44,947 bases of DNA from Gammaproteobacteria bacterium (lineage in GTDB: Bacteria > Pseudomonadota > Gammaproteobacteria > Pseudomonadales > Pseudohongiellaceae). Below, piece after piece: positions 1 through 8,883 of this stretch. The position numbers were made by a program, and so were the translations under genes. Position 1 is the first letter of the stretch; each line of letters begins with the position of its first letter. The notes beneath the pieces are model-generated. The model did not search any database. It saw only the letters and a program-made list of their open reading frames with translations, and was not told the origin of the DNA. The stretch spans positions 7,730-52,676 of the forward strand of contig DORE01000161.1 in NCBI GenBank assembly GCA_003514305.1, given 5' to 3'.

Positions 1-360
1 AATACCCATATATTCACGACCCATAAATTTCTTTAAGCCCCAGACTCCGAATTTGTCCGCCAACGCATGATCCTTATCTGACAAGAGGGTAAAGTTCAGC
101 CCCTCCTTCTCTTCAAATTTTTTTAAGCGTGCTACCGGATCAGGACTTACACCCAAAGCGACCGACTCGAGCTGCTCAAGCGATCGCAGAGAATCACGTA
201 AGCCGCAAGCCTGTATGGTACAACCAGGCGTTAAAGCCTTGGGATAGAAATAGAGCACGACATGCTTTTCCCCTTGAAAATCCTTCAGGGAAATTTTGTT
301 GCCATTCTGATCTGTTAACGTGAACGCTGGTGCCAGGCTTCCTGGCTTCGGCATACCCAT
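1..360 (-). CDS. bcp: Thiol peroxidase, Bcp/PrxQ family (partial, 3' end outside window)
   Basis: Peroxiredoxin that reduces hydrogen peroxide and organic hydroperoxides with electrons from thioredoxin, in the cytoplasm. The first 120 residues are visible. The peroxidatic motif TPGCT places the catalytic cysteine at residue 47, and a second cysteine at residue 52 (TPGCTxQxCG) is the resolving cysteine of the atypical 2-Cys PrxQ/Bcp type. The segments LKDFQGE and VVLYFYPK before it are the usual beta-strand and helix of the fold. The ATG at 360 gives the normal short N-terminus. The family is about 155 residues long, so roughly 35 residues are lost at the window edge. It is divergent from cobB, with about 100 bases between for both promoters. 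Confidence 0.95.
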   Translation of the reverse strand, partial: MGMPKPGSLAPAFTLTDQNGNKISLKDFQGEKHVVLYFYPKALTPGCTIQACGLRDSLRSLEQLESVALGVSPDPVARLKKFEEKEGLNFTLLSDKDHALADKFGVWGLKKFMGREYMGI

Positions 361-459
361 GAATGTTTTACCTCTCTTTGTGGACGATAAAGCCTCGGGT
401 GAGATTGGATCGTACGCGCATTATAACGGGCCAAGCCTTGCGCATGGTAATATGTGTTA

Positions 460-1167
460 ATGACAAGCCGACCTCGCTCGATCGTTGTGCTCACCGGCGC
501 AGGTATTTCAGCTGAATCAGGTATAGAGACCTTCCGCGCTGCCGAGGGTCTGTGGGCCAATCATCACGTCGAAGATGTAGCAACGCCGGGAGGTTTTGCG
601 AAAAACCCACAATTGGTGTATGAATTCTATAATCAGCGCAGGCGACAACTGCTATCGTCTGAGATCTCGCCTAACACCGCCCATTCGGCGCTGGCAAAGT
701 TCGAGCATGAATTCGATGGGAAATTTCTCCTGGTCACTCAAAACGTCGACAATCTACATGAGAGGGCTGGCAGCCAGAATCTAATTCACATGCATGGTGA
801 GCTGTTGAAAATGCGTTGTCTCAATTCCAGGCTGGTCTTCGATGTCGGCACAGATTTTGACTACGACACGCACTGCCGCTGCTGTGGCTCAGCCGGAAAT
901 CTGCGCCCGCATGTGGTCTGGTTCGGTGAAATGCCGTTACAAATGAACCGCATCAACACGGCATTGGAAAACTGCGACATGTTCGTCTCCATCGGCACCT
1001 CGGGCAATGTCTATCCCGCGTCCGAATTTTATCAAACCGCAAAAATCAGAAAAGCCAGTACTGTTGAACTTAATCTTGAGCGGACAGGCTCATCGTTTGA
1101 CCAGCACGTCTGTGGGCCGGCTACAGAATCCGTCCCGCAATTTTTCGAGAGCCTGCTCCGCTCTTGA
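460..1167 (+). CDS. cobB: NAD-dependent protein deacylase (sirtuin, CobB type)
   Basis: Class III sirtuin that removes acetyl or succinyl groups from protein lysines using NAD. The NAD-binding motif GAGISAESG is at residues 13-21, TQNVDNLH at 93-100, and the catalytic histidine is H112 in HMHGE. Y57 and R60 (YNQR) match the Tyr/Arg pair that gives SIRT5 and E. coli CobB desuccinylase activity. The zinc site has C120, C139 and the CC at 141-142, with the first pair reduced to one cysteine as in E. coli CobB. FGEMPL and GTSGNVYPA follow. I chose the ATG at 460 over a GTG two codons upstream. The product has 235 residues, close to the short CobB form. Confidence 0.95.
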   Translation: MTSRPRSIVVLTGAGISAESGIETFRAAEGLWANHHVEDVATPGGFAKNPQLVYEFYNQRRRQLLSSEISPNTAHSALAKFEHEFDGKFLLVTQNVDNLHERAGSQNLIHMHGELLKMRCLNSRLVFDVGTDFDYDTHCRCCGSAGNLRPHVVWFGEMPLQMNRINTALENCDMFVSIGTSGNVYPASEFYQTAKIRKASTVELNLERTGSSFDQHVCGPATESVPQFFESLLRS

Positions 1168-1197
1168 GCGCAATCCGATGCAATTGGGGTAACAATT

Positions 1198-2352
1198 ATG
1201 CTTATAAAAGTACTCAAACCCTCTGCAACCGTCCTGGTGGTGCTAATCTGCATGGGAGTCGCGGGCTATGTGGCAACGGGTCCCGAGAGACCTGACTCTG
1301 AATCAGCTAGCGCCGCCTGGCTGGAGCCCGGAGCTTATCAGGTCGGCCACGCAGAATTGATCTTCGTCGATGACACCCGGCCTACCGAAGAAAATAGGGG
1401 AGTCGCCGCCAAACCTCAGCGGACCTTGCCGACGACCGTATGGTTCCCAATAGAGCTCGAGGCTGACCTGCCTCTGATCATTCATAGCCATGGTGTTGTC
1501 TCGAATAGAAAGGAGATGGTCTATCTGGCGAAGGCTCTGGCCAGTCATGGCTACCTCGTCGCAGCCACAGACTATCCCCTGACCTCCGGTTCAACCGCAG
1601 GTGGCGCAAACGCAAAAGATGTGGTGAACCAGCCCGCGGACATCAGTTTTCTCATCGATTCTCTCCTCGGATTGCGCGACGAGCATAAGCCTTTCAGTGG
1701 CCGCATTGACGATTCGCGCATCGGGCTGAGCGGATATTCCCTCGGCGGCCTGACAACCTATCTTGCCACCTACCACCCCGCCTGGCGTGATTCACGCATC
1801 GCTGCAGCGCTTGCTATCGCCGGCCCGTCAGCCATTTTTGCGCCTTTGTTTTTTGAGACCACACCCATACCGGTGCTCGCAATCGCCGGCACGTCCGACG
1901 CGCTCATCGAACATGCACGAAATGCAGCTGATCTGGGGGCACGTGCCCGGAACATCTCAGTCATCACCATTGAGGGCGGCACTCATCTTGGCTTCATTGG
2001 CCTTGCCGATCCTGCATTTCGGTTTATGGACAATCCAGACACTCTGGGATGCACCGCAGTGATGGCGGTTCTGGACGAAAATCCGAATGAGCCATTCGAG
2101 ACCATGGGTAATCCCGCTGACGGTATCGACTCTGCGCGTGACCTGCCCGGAATATGCGATTACGGCTATGCGGCAGCCGCACACCCGGGTAGGCAGCAAA
2201 TGATCACGGAAATCGCCACACTCAGTTTCTTTGAATCGGTATTCAGCATGGTTCCGGCGCGACGAGAGCAAGCCAGGAATCAGCTTACAAAGCACCTCGC
2301 GGCTGACTTTTCAGAAGCTTTTTTTAAACCGGCGCTGACACGCGGCCTCTGA
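1198..2352 (+). CDS. Secreted alpha/beta hydrolase, dienelactone hydrolase/PAF-acetylhydrolase-like
   Basis: Predicted exported esterase or lipase-like enzyme of 384 residues; the substrate is unknown. The first 27 residues form a signal peptide or membrane anchor (VLVVLICMGVAGYV). The core begins with an oxyanion-type segment, LIIHSHG, near 93-99. The nucleophile elbow GYSLGG puts the catalytic serine at S181. D234 (GTSDALI) and H263 (GGTHLGF) are the likely acid and base. The arrangement resembles COG4188 predicted dienelactone hydrolases and PAF acetylhydrolases. It follows cobB by 30 bases on the same strand, so co-transcription is possible, but no functional link is evident. Its 3' end nearly touches the convergent DUF255 gene. 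Confidence 0.85.
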   Translation: MLIKVLKPSATVLVVLICMGVAGYVATGPERPDSESASAAWLEPGAYQVGHAELIFVDDTRPTEENRGVAAKPQRTLPTTVWFPIELEADLPLIIHSHGVVSNRKEMVYLAKALASHGYLVAATDYPLTSGSTAGGANAKDVVNQPADISFLIDSLLGLRDEHKPFSGRIDDSRIGLSGYSLGGLTTYLATYHPAWRDSRIAAALAIAGPSAIFAPLFFETTPIPVLAIAGTSDALIEHARNAADLGARARNISVITIEGGTHLGFIGLADPAFRFMDNPDTLGCTAVMAVLDENPNEPFETMGNPADGIDSARDLPGICDYGYAAAAHPGRQQMITEIATLSFFESVFSMVPARREQARNQLTKHLAADFSEAFFKPALTRGL

Positions 2353-2353
2353 A

Positions 2354-4726
2354 TCACACAATCAGTGTCAGAGTTTCCGGGAGCAGGCACTGGCTGTCAT
2401 CGCAAAGCTGCAGCACCACAGTCAGACTGACCCTGAATGGCGCTGCGCCGTTACACCGAACACGACGCGCCTGGAGCTTGACGCGCAGCGAATCTCGATA
2501 AATCGCAACAGCCCTTGAACGCACCGTCACGCAGTCTGTTGCCTCTGGAAACAACGAGGAGTCGATTTCCCAGTCAGATTCCTCACTCAGCGAAACCGTC
2601 AAGGGGACAAAGGCACCGGCTTCTTGCTCAGCTGGAGTCTGAGGCGCGGTAATATGCCAAGGACTCAAAATACTGAAATCCACATCGATCTCTACCTTAT
2701 CCTGATTGCCTTTCTCCTGAGCTCGACCAGATTCCGCCCTCGCTGTGATTTCTTTGTGTGCGAATACTCTGACTCGACCGCCTCCGGCGTATTGCAGCAA
2801 CCCTCGCGAGCCCTGCTCTCTGCCGGCGATCAACCTAATCAGAGAGCATTGACTTATCGGGTTCTCATTGATGGCCGCAGCCAAACTTGCCAGGGCTTTG
2901 TCAAAAACCGCCCGAACAGGCATCACCGAGAATACCTCCGGAACGCGGGCGAGTCTTAGATCGATGGCATGCAGACTTTCAAGCATAGCCGCGACTGGCG
3001 ACAGCGTCGCACCATCTGCAGAATTGCTCGATCTGACCAGCTTCGGGCCAGCCTGCTCGCGAGGCGCAAGACAGAACCTTTGATCATTCGTGTCCCAGAA
3101 CTCTTCAATTACCCGGGCCGTCAAAGCACAAGCCTTGCTAAGATATTTCGACTTGTCAGTAACGTCATACAGGCTGATCAGGGCCCCTATCAGATTGCTG
3201 TAGTCCTCAAGCTGTCCCGTAATCGACACCACTCCATGCAGAGAGATGCGTTTTAATTCACCGCTGGCCTGGAGATTGTCGTCCAACATTCGCTGTACCG
3301 ATGACTCGGCTGATGCTAGCCAGCTGACCGCTTCAGCAAACGGCAGAATTTGGCTCGCCCAGACAAGGGTCGTCGCCATTTGAGCACACCAGCTCACAAT
3401 CAGCTTATCGTCTTGCAAAGGATGCTCACGCTGCTCACGAACCTGGTAGAGCCGTATCAGCACTGCGTCCAGATCGCGATAAAAATCTGGCCCATATTCT
3501 CGAGCAGACACCGCCAAAGGGGCGGATAAATTTAGAATATTAACGCCCTCAAAATTTCCTCTCGGAGTCACGCCGAACAACCTAATAGCCAACTCCGCCT
3601 GAGCCGGAGACAAGCATTTTTCAAGCTCGCTCTGACTCCAGGTAAAAAAGGCACCCTCCTCTCCCTCGCTGTCTGCATCAGTGGCTGAGAAATAGCCACC
3701 TTGTTCGATTTGCATATCCCGCAATACGTAATTGCAAGTCTGCCGGGCAACCCGCGCAAAGAAATCATTTCCGGTCAATTGATAAGCTTGGAGATAAATC
3801 AGACCCAGTTGTGCCTGGTTGTAGAGCATTTTTTCGAAGTGGGGAGTCAACCATTCCTCATCCACAGTGTACCGATGAAAACCGCCGCCGACCTGATCAT
3901 AAATTCCTCCGCGACCCATGCCTTCCAGAGCTCGCTCGACAAAGCCCAGCGCCGCCCCCTCATCCCGGCGCATTACTTGGTCCAGCAGAAAGAGCAGAAT
4001 GGGCTCCTGCGGAAATTTCGGCGCGCCGGCCAGCCCCCCCAGACTGCGATCCTCTCGCTGCAGAAGGGCTTTTATCGCGTTTTCCACCACGCCTGTCTGG
4101 AGGGTCTCCTGCGGCTTGCGCTCACATAAGATCTTATTGATCGCCTGGTAGAGACTGTGGGCATTCCTTTCCAGTTCGGCCCGCTGGCTTTGCCAGGCAC
4201 CGCAGACCTGTTCCAGCACCTGTATGAATGAAGGTGCTGGAAAATAGGTAGCCCCGTAAAATGGTCTGCCGTCAGGCAAGAGAAAATTCGACATGGGCCA
4301 TCCCCCATGTCCGGATACCAGCTGCACCCCTGTCATAAAGATTTCATCAAGGCCAGGGAATTGCTCTCGATCCATCTTGATGCTTATGAAATGCTGATTG
4401 AGCAGCTTGGCAACTTCTACATTATCGAAACTTTCCACCTCCATCACATGACACCAGTGACAAGTGGAATAACCGATAGACAGAAAAATCGGCTTGTCTT
4501 CTGCCTCAGCAGCAGCGAACGCCTCATCACCCCAGGGGAACCAGTTCACTGGATTATGCGCGTGCTGCAACAAATAGGGTGAGTCTTCTTGGATCAGCCG
4601 GTTAATGAATATCGCTCGGCCTTCGGCGTCGAGGTGTTCAGTCCGCTTGTCATAGGTGCCCTCCCTCCGCGCTTCAAGCTCACGCAAACGGGGTTCCAGA
4701 GTCGCCGTATCATTTGTCGTAGTCAT
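2354..4726 (-). CDS. DUF255 (YyaL/SSP411) thioredoxin-fold protein with C-terminal DsbD_N-like domain
   Basis: Large predicted cytoplasmic protein of 790 residues. Residues about 42-200 are the DUF255 thioredoxin-like domain: SPYLLQHAHNPVNW, then STCHWCHVM with the redox pair C89/C92, then GGWPMS. The middle, about 210-620, is an (alpha/alpha)6 glycosidase-like region typical of the SSP411/YyaL family (GGIYDQVGGGFHRY, HFEKMLYNQAQL). Usual members end near 680-700 residues. Here about 115 more residues (PWHITAP... to CDDSQCLLPET, cysteines 775 and 780) look like a DsbD N-terminal/DsbC-like domain. There is no signal peptide. I chose the ATG at 4726; an in-frame TTG seven codons upstream is less likely. 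Cellular function of the family is not established. A decayed frame lies directly upstream. Confidence 0.9.
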   Translation of the reverse strand: MTTTNDTATLEPRLRELEARREGTYDKRTEHLDAEGRAIFINRLIQEDSPYLLQHAHNPVNWFPWGDEAFAAAEAEDKPIFLSIGYSTCHWCHVMEVESFDNVEVAKLLNQHFISIKMDREQFPGLDEIFMTGVQLVSGHGGWPMSNFLLPDGRPFYGATYFPAPSFIQVLEQVCGAWQSQRAELERNAHSLYQAINKILCERKPQETLQTGVVENAIKALLQREDRSLGGLAGAPKFPQEPILLFLLDQVMRRDEGAALGFVERALEGMGRGGIYDQVGGGFHRYTVDEEWLTPHFEKMLYNQAQLGLIYLQAYQLTGNDFFARVARQTCNYVLRDMQIEQGGYFSATDADSEGEEGAFFTWSQSELEKCLSPAQAELAIRLFGVTPRGNFEGVNILNLSAPLAVSAREYGPDFYRDLDAVLIRLYQVREQREHPLQDDKLIVSWCAQMATTLVWASQILPFAEAVSWLASAESSVQRMLDDNLQASGELKRISLHGVVSITGQLEDYSNLIGALISLYDVTDKSKYLSKACALTARVIEEFWDTNDQRFCLAPREQAGPKLVRSSNSADGATLSPVAAMLESLHAIDLRLARVPEVFSVMPVRAVFDKALASLAAAINENPISQCSLIRLIAGREQGSRGLLQYAGGGRVRVFAHKEITARAESGRAQEKGNQDKVEIDVDFSILSPWHITAPQTPAEQEAGAFVPLTVSLSEESDWEIDSSLFPEATDCVTVRSRAVAIYRDSLRVKLQARRVRCNGAAPFRVSLTVVLQLCDDSQCLLPETLTLIV

Positions 4727-4754
4727 AATGATTCTGTACTGCCTCAACCGTTAA

Positions 4755-5030
4755 TCAAATTTGCGAGCTGCTCTGAGAAGCTGGGCGACCAGCGCTGTCC
4801 ACTGCAGAACAAATGATCCTAGCTTTCAGAATCGGAAGAGCATCCTGATCAAGCAGGATTGACTTCTCAAACACCAGCGGAGTCGGGAGCGCTGCTTTCG
4901 CGGTGACCTAAAATTCAACGCCCGCCCGGAGCGATTCGCGGTAATCCAGCTCGGCCCAGACCACCAAAATAAGGCTGCCCTGCATCTCACATTCGTAATC
5001 TTTTGCTTTGAGGCTCAGGCAAAAAGACAT
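4755..5030 (-). pseudogene. Interrupted reading frame upstream of the DUF255 gene, unknown family
   Basis: On the minus strand an ATG at 5030 opens a frame of 40 codons, stops at a TAG at 4910-4908, and continues open for 50 codons to a TGA at 4757-4755. The translated text after the TAG is protein-like (AALPTPLVFEKS, LPILKARIICSAVDSAGRPA) and reads smoothly with the part before it (LILVVWAELDYRESLRAGVEF). I do not recognise a family; a faint resemblance to the C-terminal domain of CcmH/CycH-type proteins is only an impression. It ends 28 bases before the DUF255 start on the same strand, so it may once have been the first gene of that operon. A chance open frame is also possible. Confidence 0.3.
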
Positions 5031-5326
5031 GACGAAGTTGAGTCTCAGAGCTCACTGGTAGGCTAGCCTGTTTTGGTCCGCCCCGTTAGCCGTGGTTGTG
5101 ATACGGCATAGTTCATCATTTTAGCAAAGCACTTTCTCCATGAAAAATTGCCCGTAGACTGAGAAGGATGGTCAACGTCTGCTCGACAAAGCTCGTGCCG
5201 TTGAAAGCTATCGGAACGGCGCTTGTGCGCGGTCTGTGCGCGCTACGGATCTACAGACCGGTGGATAAAACGAAGAGATTGATGCAGAATCAGTCGCGTC
5301 ATCACTCACGCTCAGTAGGCAACCCT
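5031..5326. other. Intergenic stretch with no gene seen
   Basis: I see no convincing gene between the interrupted minus-strand frame and the methyltransferase-like gene. A plus-strand frame is open from 5168 into the next gene, but its extra 53 residues are arginine-rich and not protein-like, and the signal peptide begins only at 5327. The region probably holds the promoters. Confidence 0.4.
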
Positions 5327-6163
5327 ATGAATCCAACTCGCTGTTTGCTCGACATTTTGGCGCTCACTGCTGTTTGCGTGAGCACTCAATCAATCGCTGA
5401 TCATCATGGGGAGGCAGAGGCAACGACCCTCCAGAGTCTTGTCGCCGGCGATCACCGCAGCGCAGACAACATCGCCCGAAACGCCTCGCGCCATCCAGTT
5501 GAAACACTGCAATTTTTTGGCCTACAGGCCGATACCACCGTCATCGAAATCCTGCCCTCCACCGGATGGTACACGGAGATTATCGCTCCCTATGTCCGGG
5601 ACAAGGGTAAGTATTATGCGGCACACTTTTCACCTAATGCCGCGCGGGCCTTTATGCCAAGAATCAGAGGCCTATTCGAGGAAAAAATCTCCAACGATCC
5701 GGAAAACTATGGGCGCATCACCGTCAGGTCACTGAATCCACCGCATGAAGTCATTATTGCCCCCCCGGCAAGCGCCGATATGGCTCTGACCTTCCGTAAC
5801 GTGCATAACTGGATCATGGCTGGACAGGAGCATGAATTCTTCGCGGCTTTTTTCGCTGCGCTGAGGCCCGGCGGCACGCTGGGTGTCGTCGAGCATAGGG
5901 CCAGACCCGATGCCAGCATGGACGTTATGGAAACCACGGGATATGTGACCGAGGCCTACGTCAAAGAGGTGGCTGCAGCGGCAGGGTTTGAGTTTGTTGA
6001 ATCTTCTGAAATAAACGCCAACGCCAAGGATGATACTGATCATCCAGAAGGTGTTTGGAGCCTGCCGCCCACCTACAGAATGGGCGAGGCCAACCGCGCT
6101 GATTTTACCGCGATCGGGGAAAGCGACCGCATGACACTCAAATTCATCAAACCACGAAACTGA
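5327..6163 (+). CDS. Exported SAM-dependent methyltransferase-like protein (COG4798-like)
   Basis: Predicted class I methyltransferase fold of 278 residues carrying a signal peptide (LLDILALTAVCVSTQSIA, cut near residue 24). The nucleotide-binding region TVIEILPSTGWYTEI at 71-85 matches the COG4798 pattern, in which WP(G)GGWYTE replaces the usual DxGxGxG. HPVETLQFFGL precedes it and ALTFRNVHNW and LRPGGTLGVVEHR follow, both typical of this group. The ATG at 5327 was chosen because the signal peptide starts there. Substrate and reaction are unknown. How SAM would be supplied outside the cytoplasm is unclear, so the protein may bind another ligand. It stands alone between long non-coding stretches. 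Confidence 0.75.
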   Translation: MNPTRCLLDILALTAVCVSTQSIADHHGEAEATTLQSLVAGDHRSADNIARNASRHPVETLQFFGLQADTTVIEILPSTGWYTEIIAPYVRDKGKYYAAHFSPNAARAFMPRIRGLFEEKISNDPENYGRITVRSLNPPHEVIIAPPASADMALTFRNVHNWIMAGQEHEFFAAFFAALRPGGTLGVVEHRARPDASMDVMETTGYVTEAYVKEVAAAAGFEFVESSEINANAKDDTDHPEGVWSLPPTYRMGEANRADFTAIGESDRMTLKFIKPRN

Positions 6164-6297
6164 TCCAAACTCAGGACGTTGCTTTGGACCGACAGAAAGC
6201 CGCCGCTGAAGCACTTTCCTAAAGCCGCGTCCTCAGGGCACTAGCCCCTTTCTCCCCTAAAGTGGTGAGCACGGTCTGGACAGACCTAGCCTCGCCC

Positions 6298-6660
6298 ATG
6301 AGCGATAATGATGTCATGCGCTGCAATGCACGCAGAAGTCGGTTTGAGCAGCACCTCGTTTAGACACTCGGCAGACCGATAGATTTTGCCCTGTCCTCCC
6401 CGAAAGAAGCCCTGGCAACGCGAGCCGCGCTGGGCGGTTTATTGGTGGGAATTTACAGTTTAAGTGTCGCCATCAGCGAACAGTCGGTGTTTCGTTACTA
6501 TCAGGTCACGCGGCGTCTCACATTCCTCGCGAGTGGCGATTTCGCCAATCAGGTTAAGGCATACAAAACCGAGGGTTCAACCGGCACCTGCCATTGCAAA
6601 GGTCTTGAACCTTTAGGCCGAGCCATGCGCCGCCGTCATGGCACTCGAGAACGCCAGTGA
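6298..6660 (+). other. Possible decayed reading frame, one internal TAG
   Basis: The gap 6164-6666 holds no clear gene. One plus-strand frame begins with an ATG at 6298, is broken by TAG at 6361-6363, and then stays open to 6660. The second part includes a hydrophobic stretch (ALGGLLVGIYSLSVAI) and QSVFRYYQVTRR. I recognise no family. It could be a remnant gene or chance. Confidence 0.2.
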
Positions 6661-6666
6661 GGCAGA

Positions 6667-8883
6667 CTAGTTTACTGATCTGATCTCGAATTCAAGATGC
6701 TCGAATGCCAACCATGCGTCCTGATTCAAAAGTTCCTCGCCGACAGAAACAGCAACCGCATACAGCTGATAGACACCAGTCGGCACACTGCTGTCGAGCA
6801 CGGTATCAACAAGCCTGACACTGAACCCTTCGCGCAAATCGACATTCTCCACCAGCGGTACTAGTGCACCGGGCAACAGCTTGTTTTCAGGCGACGCAAA
6901 AGACGCCAGTGCGCCGTCTGGAAGCGCGATCACAACATAAAAATCGGCAGACTGACTGCCCGCGCTATGCACGTTCAAAGACAAGTGCTCGCCCGGTTGA
7001 AAATCCTGTTGATTCAGGACCAGCTCAGCGGTCGCATCGGCCTCGACTGCTATGGGCCTCTCACAAACACCCGGCCCGCCCTCCGGGACTGCCTCCAGAC
7101 TGTTCAGGAAAGCCAGCAAGTCGGTCAATTCTGCAGCAGTCAGACTGGAAGTCGTGCCGTGCAGGTCACTGGTATTCATGGCCGAAAACATGATTTCTAG
7201 AGATGCCGCAGACCCGTCATGGAAGTAGGGAGCAGTCCGATTGACACCACGAAGTGAAGGCGTATTGAACAGCAACCCTTTGCGCTCAAGGAGGCCCTTT
7301 CCGGTATTCACATAATGTCGGAGCCCATCGGTGTAAGTTGGTGGGATATGGCATCGGGCACAGCCGACTGCCTCAGAGCTGAACAGCATCTGACCCTGCA
7401 ACGCGGATGCTGACATTGAAATATTTGCCTGCTCAAACTGCAGGCTCGCCAGATACAGCGCCAGATCATCGAGGTCCTGAGAACGCCCCTGATTCGCCGG
7501 CGCCTGATCACAGGCCGGTTCACAGTTGCTTGAGCCGGAAGTGAGTCCGATTCCAGCCTGAATGACGCGCACAGCGAGTTCAACGTCATGCAACTCGTCA
7601 AGATCACCACTCCAGTGAAACGGCGGCGTGTCCGCCACTCCCAGCAAACTTGGCGAATTTCGGGGGCCATCTGCAAAAAACCAGGTTCGCCCATCGTGTT
7701 CACCATCAAAATGACAGGTCGCACAGGCAATCCAGTTATCCCGAGCCAGTTCTGGTCGGCTGGAATCATTGAAGAGCCTCTTGCCATTCAGTAAAGACTG
7801 AGACAGTGGGATGGCCGTGCTTTGCACTTCGTCAGCGATCTGCAGCGTCCCGGCGTCAATGACAGAAAGCGTGCCGGACAGGGTATTGTTGACGAATATC
7901 CGATTGCTGACCGGATCAAAGGCTAGCCCCCGAGGATTTGCCCCCACTTTAATGTTGGCCAAGCCTCTGGAAGTTGCCAGATCGATGACAGACACGTCAT
8001 TGCTCGCGCTGTTCGCTACAAACAATCTGTCGCTGGAGTCCATCACCGCGTCGAGTGGTATGCCAACCGGCTGATCTACAACATCCAGAGCCAGTCGACT
8101 GGCTCTCATTTCAGTTCTACTCGACAAATCGAGAGACGTCACCACGGGAAAAACAGTGGTATCAAAAAGCAGCGACTGGTTAGCGTTGTTGGAAAATGTT
8201 TGTGGCAAATACGCCCTGTGCCGGGCGTCGTCCAGAACCAGCGATTGGGAGATATTTGCACTTGAATTGACGTTAACCTTATCTGTTACCAGCATGCGTT
8301 CAGTATCAATAATACTCACGTCGCCGGTAAAAAAATGCGTCACGTAGAGAAGCCCGGACTCGGCGTCTAGACGAAGACCTCTGGGGTCAGAATCAACGTC
8401 GATCGTGAGAAGCGGCAGAAAACTGGACAGATGGATGACCGACACAGAATCCGATTTCTGATTAGCTACATAGATATAGCTGGCGTCACTGACCACGCCG
8501 AACGGCGCAGCGCCGACCGGTACGCAGCCCGCCAGCGAATCCGATTCCAAAGCAATTACTTCCAGCGTATTGGACTGCCTGCTGGTGACAAAGGCCGTTT
8601 TACTGCTGCTGTCAATCGATATTGTCTGTGGAATCCCCGGGATGGAAACTTCCGCTCGTTTGCGGATTCCACTCCGAATATCGAATATGGAAACGGAGTG
8701 CGAGTCCGGATTCACGGCAAGTAATTCAGCAGCGGCGTCCGACAGCGCCAGAGAGCCACTTTGTGCCAGAGCAACACCACGGTGTAGAAACAACACCGCA
8801 AGAATAAACGATACCCGGACAGATATTCCGAGAGATACGCTGAATTTATTGTACTGACCGTCAAACAGCTCGAACAACACCAT
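6667..8883 (-). CDS. Secreted YVTN beta-propeller / di-haem cytochrome c peroxidase-like fusion
   Basis: Predicted periplasmic redox protein of 738 residues. A signal peptide lies within residues 1-40 (VSFILAVLFL... ALA). Residues about 45-355 are YVTN/NHL-type propeller repeats, with recurring units such as VANSASNDVSVIDL and VNNTLSGTLSVIDA. Residues about 360-605 contain two c-type haem sites, CATCH at 387-391 and CARCH at 508-512, in the arrangement of MauG/cytochrome c peroxidase-like proteins (TPSLRGVNRTAPYFHDGS is typical). A C-terminal beta-rich domain of about 125 residues follows (FQPGEHLSLNV ... GVYQLYAVAV). The electron donor and substrate are unknown. It needs a Ccm cytochrome c maturation system, not present here. 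Termination is at TAG. Confidence 0.85.
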   Translation of the reverse strand: MVLFELFDGQYNKFSVSLGISVRVSFILAVLFLHRGVALAQSGSLALSDAAAELLAVNPDSHSVSIFDIRSGIRKRAEVSIPGIPQTISIDSSSKTAFVTSRQSNTLEVIALESDSLAGCVPVGAAPFGVVSDASYIYVANQKSDSVSVIHLSSFLPLLTIDVDSDPRGLRLDAESGLLYVTHFFTGDVSIIDTERMLVTDKVNVNSSANISQSLVLDDARHRAYLPQTFSNNANQSLLFDTTVFPVVTSLDLSSRTEMRASRLALDVVDQPVGIPLDAVMDSSDRLFVANSASNDVSVIDLATSRGLANIKVGANPRGLAFDPVSNRIFVNNTLSGTLSVIDAGTLQIADEVQSTAIPLSQSLLNGKRLFNDSSRPELARDNWIACATCHFDGEHDGRTWFFADGPRNSPSLLGVADTPPFHWSGDLDELHDVELAVRVIQAGIGLTSGSSNCEPACDQAPANQGRSQDLDDLALYLASLQFEQANISMSASALQGQMLFSSEAVGCARCHIPPTYTDGLRHYVNTGKGLLERKGLLFNTPSLRGVNRTAPYFHDGSAASLEIMFSAMNTSDLHGTTSSLTAAELTDLLAFLNSLEAVPEGGPGVCERPIAVEADATAELVLNQQDFQPGEHLSLNVHSAGSQSADFYVVIALPDGALASFASPENKLLPGALVPLVENVDLREGFSVRLVDTVLDSSVPTGVYQLYAVAVSVGEELLNQDAWLAFEHLEFEIRSVN

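Noticed and set aside
4908..6363. TAG recoding (pyrrolysine-like or suppressor) to explain several frames broken by single TAG codons
   Set aside because: TAG is used as an ordinary stop by sound genes here (aroQ, fabA, the isomerase-like gene and the propeller/cytochrome gene), and no pyl or suppressor tRNA gene is visible. Decay is simpler.
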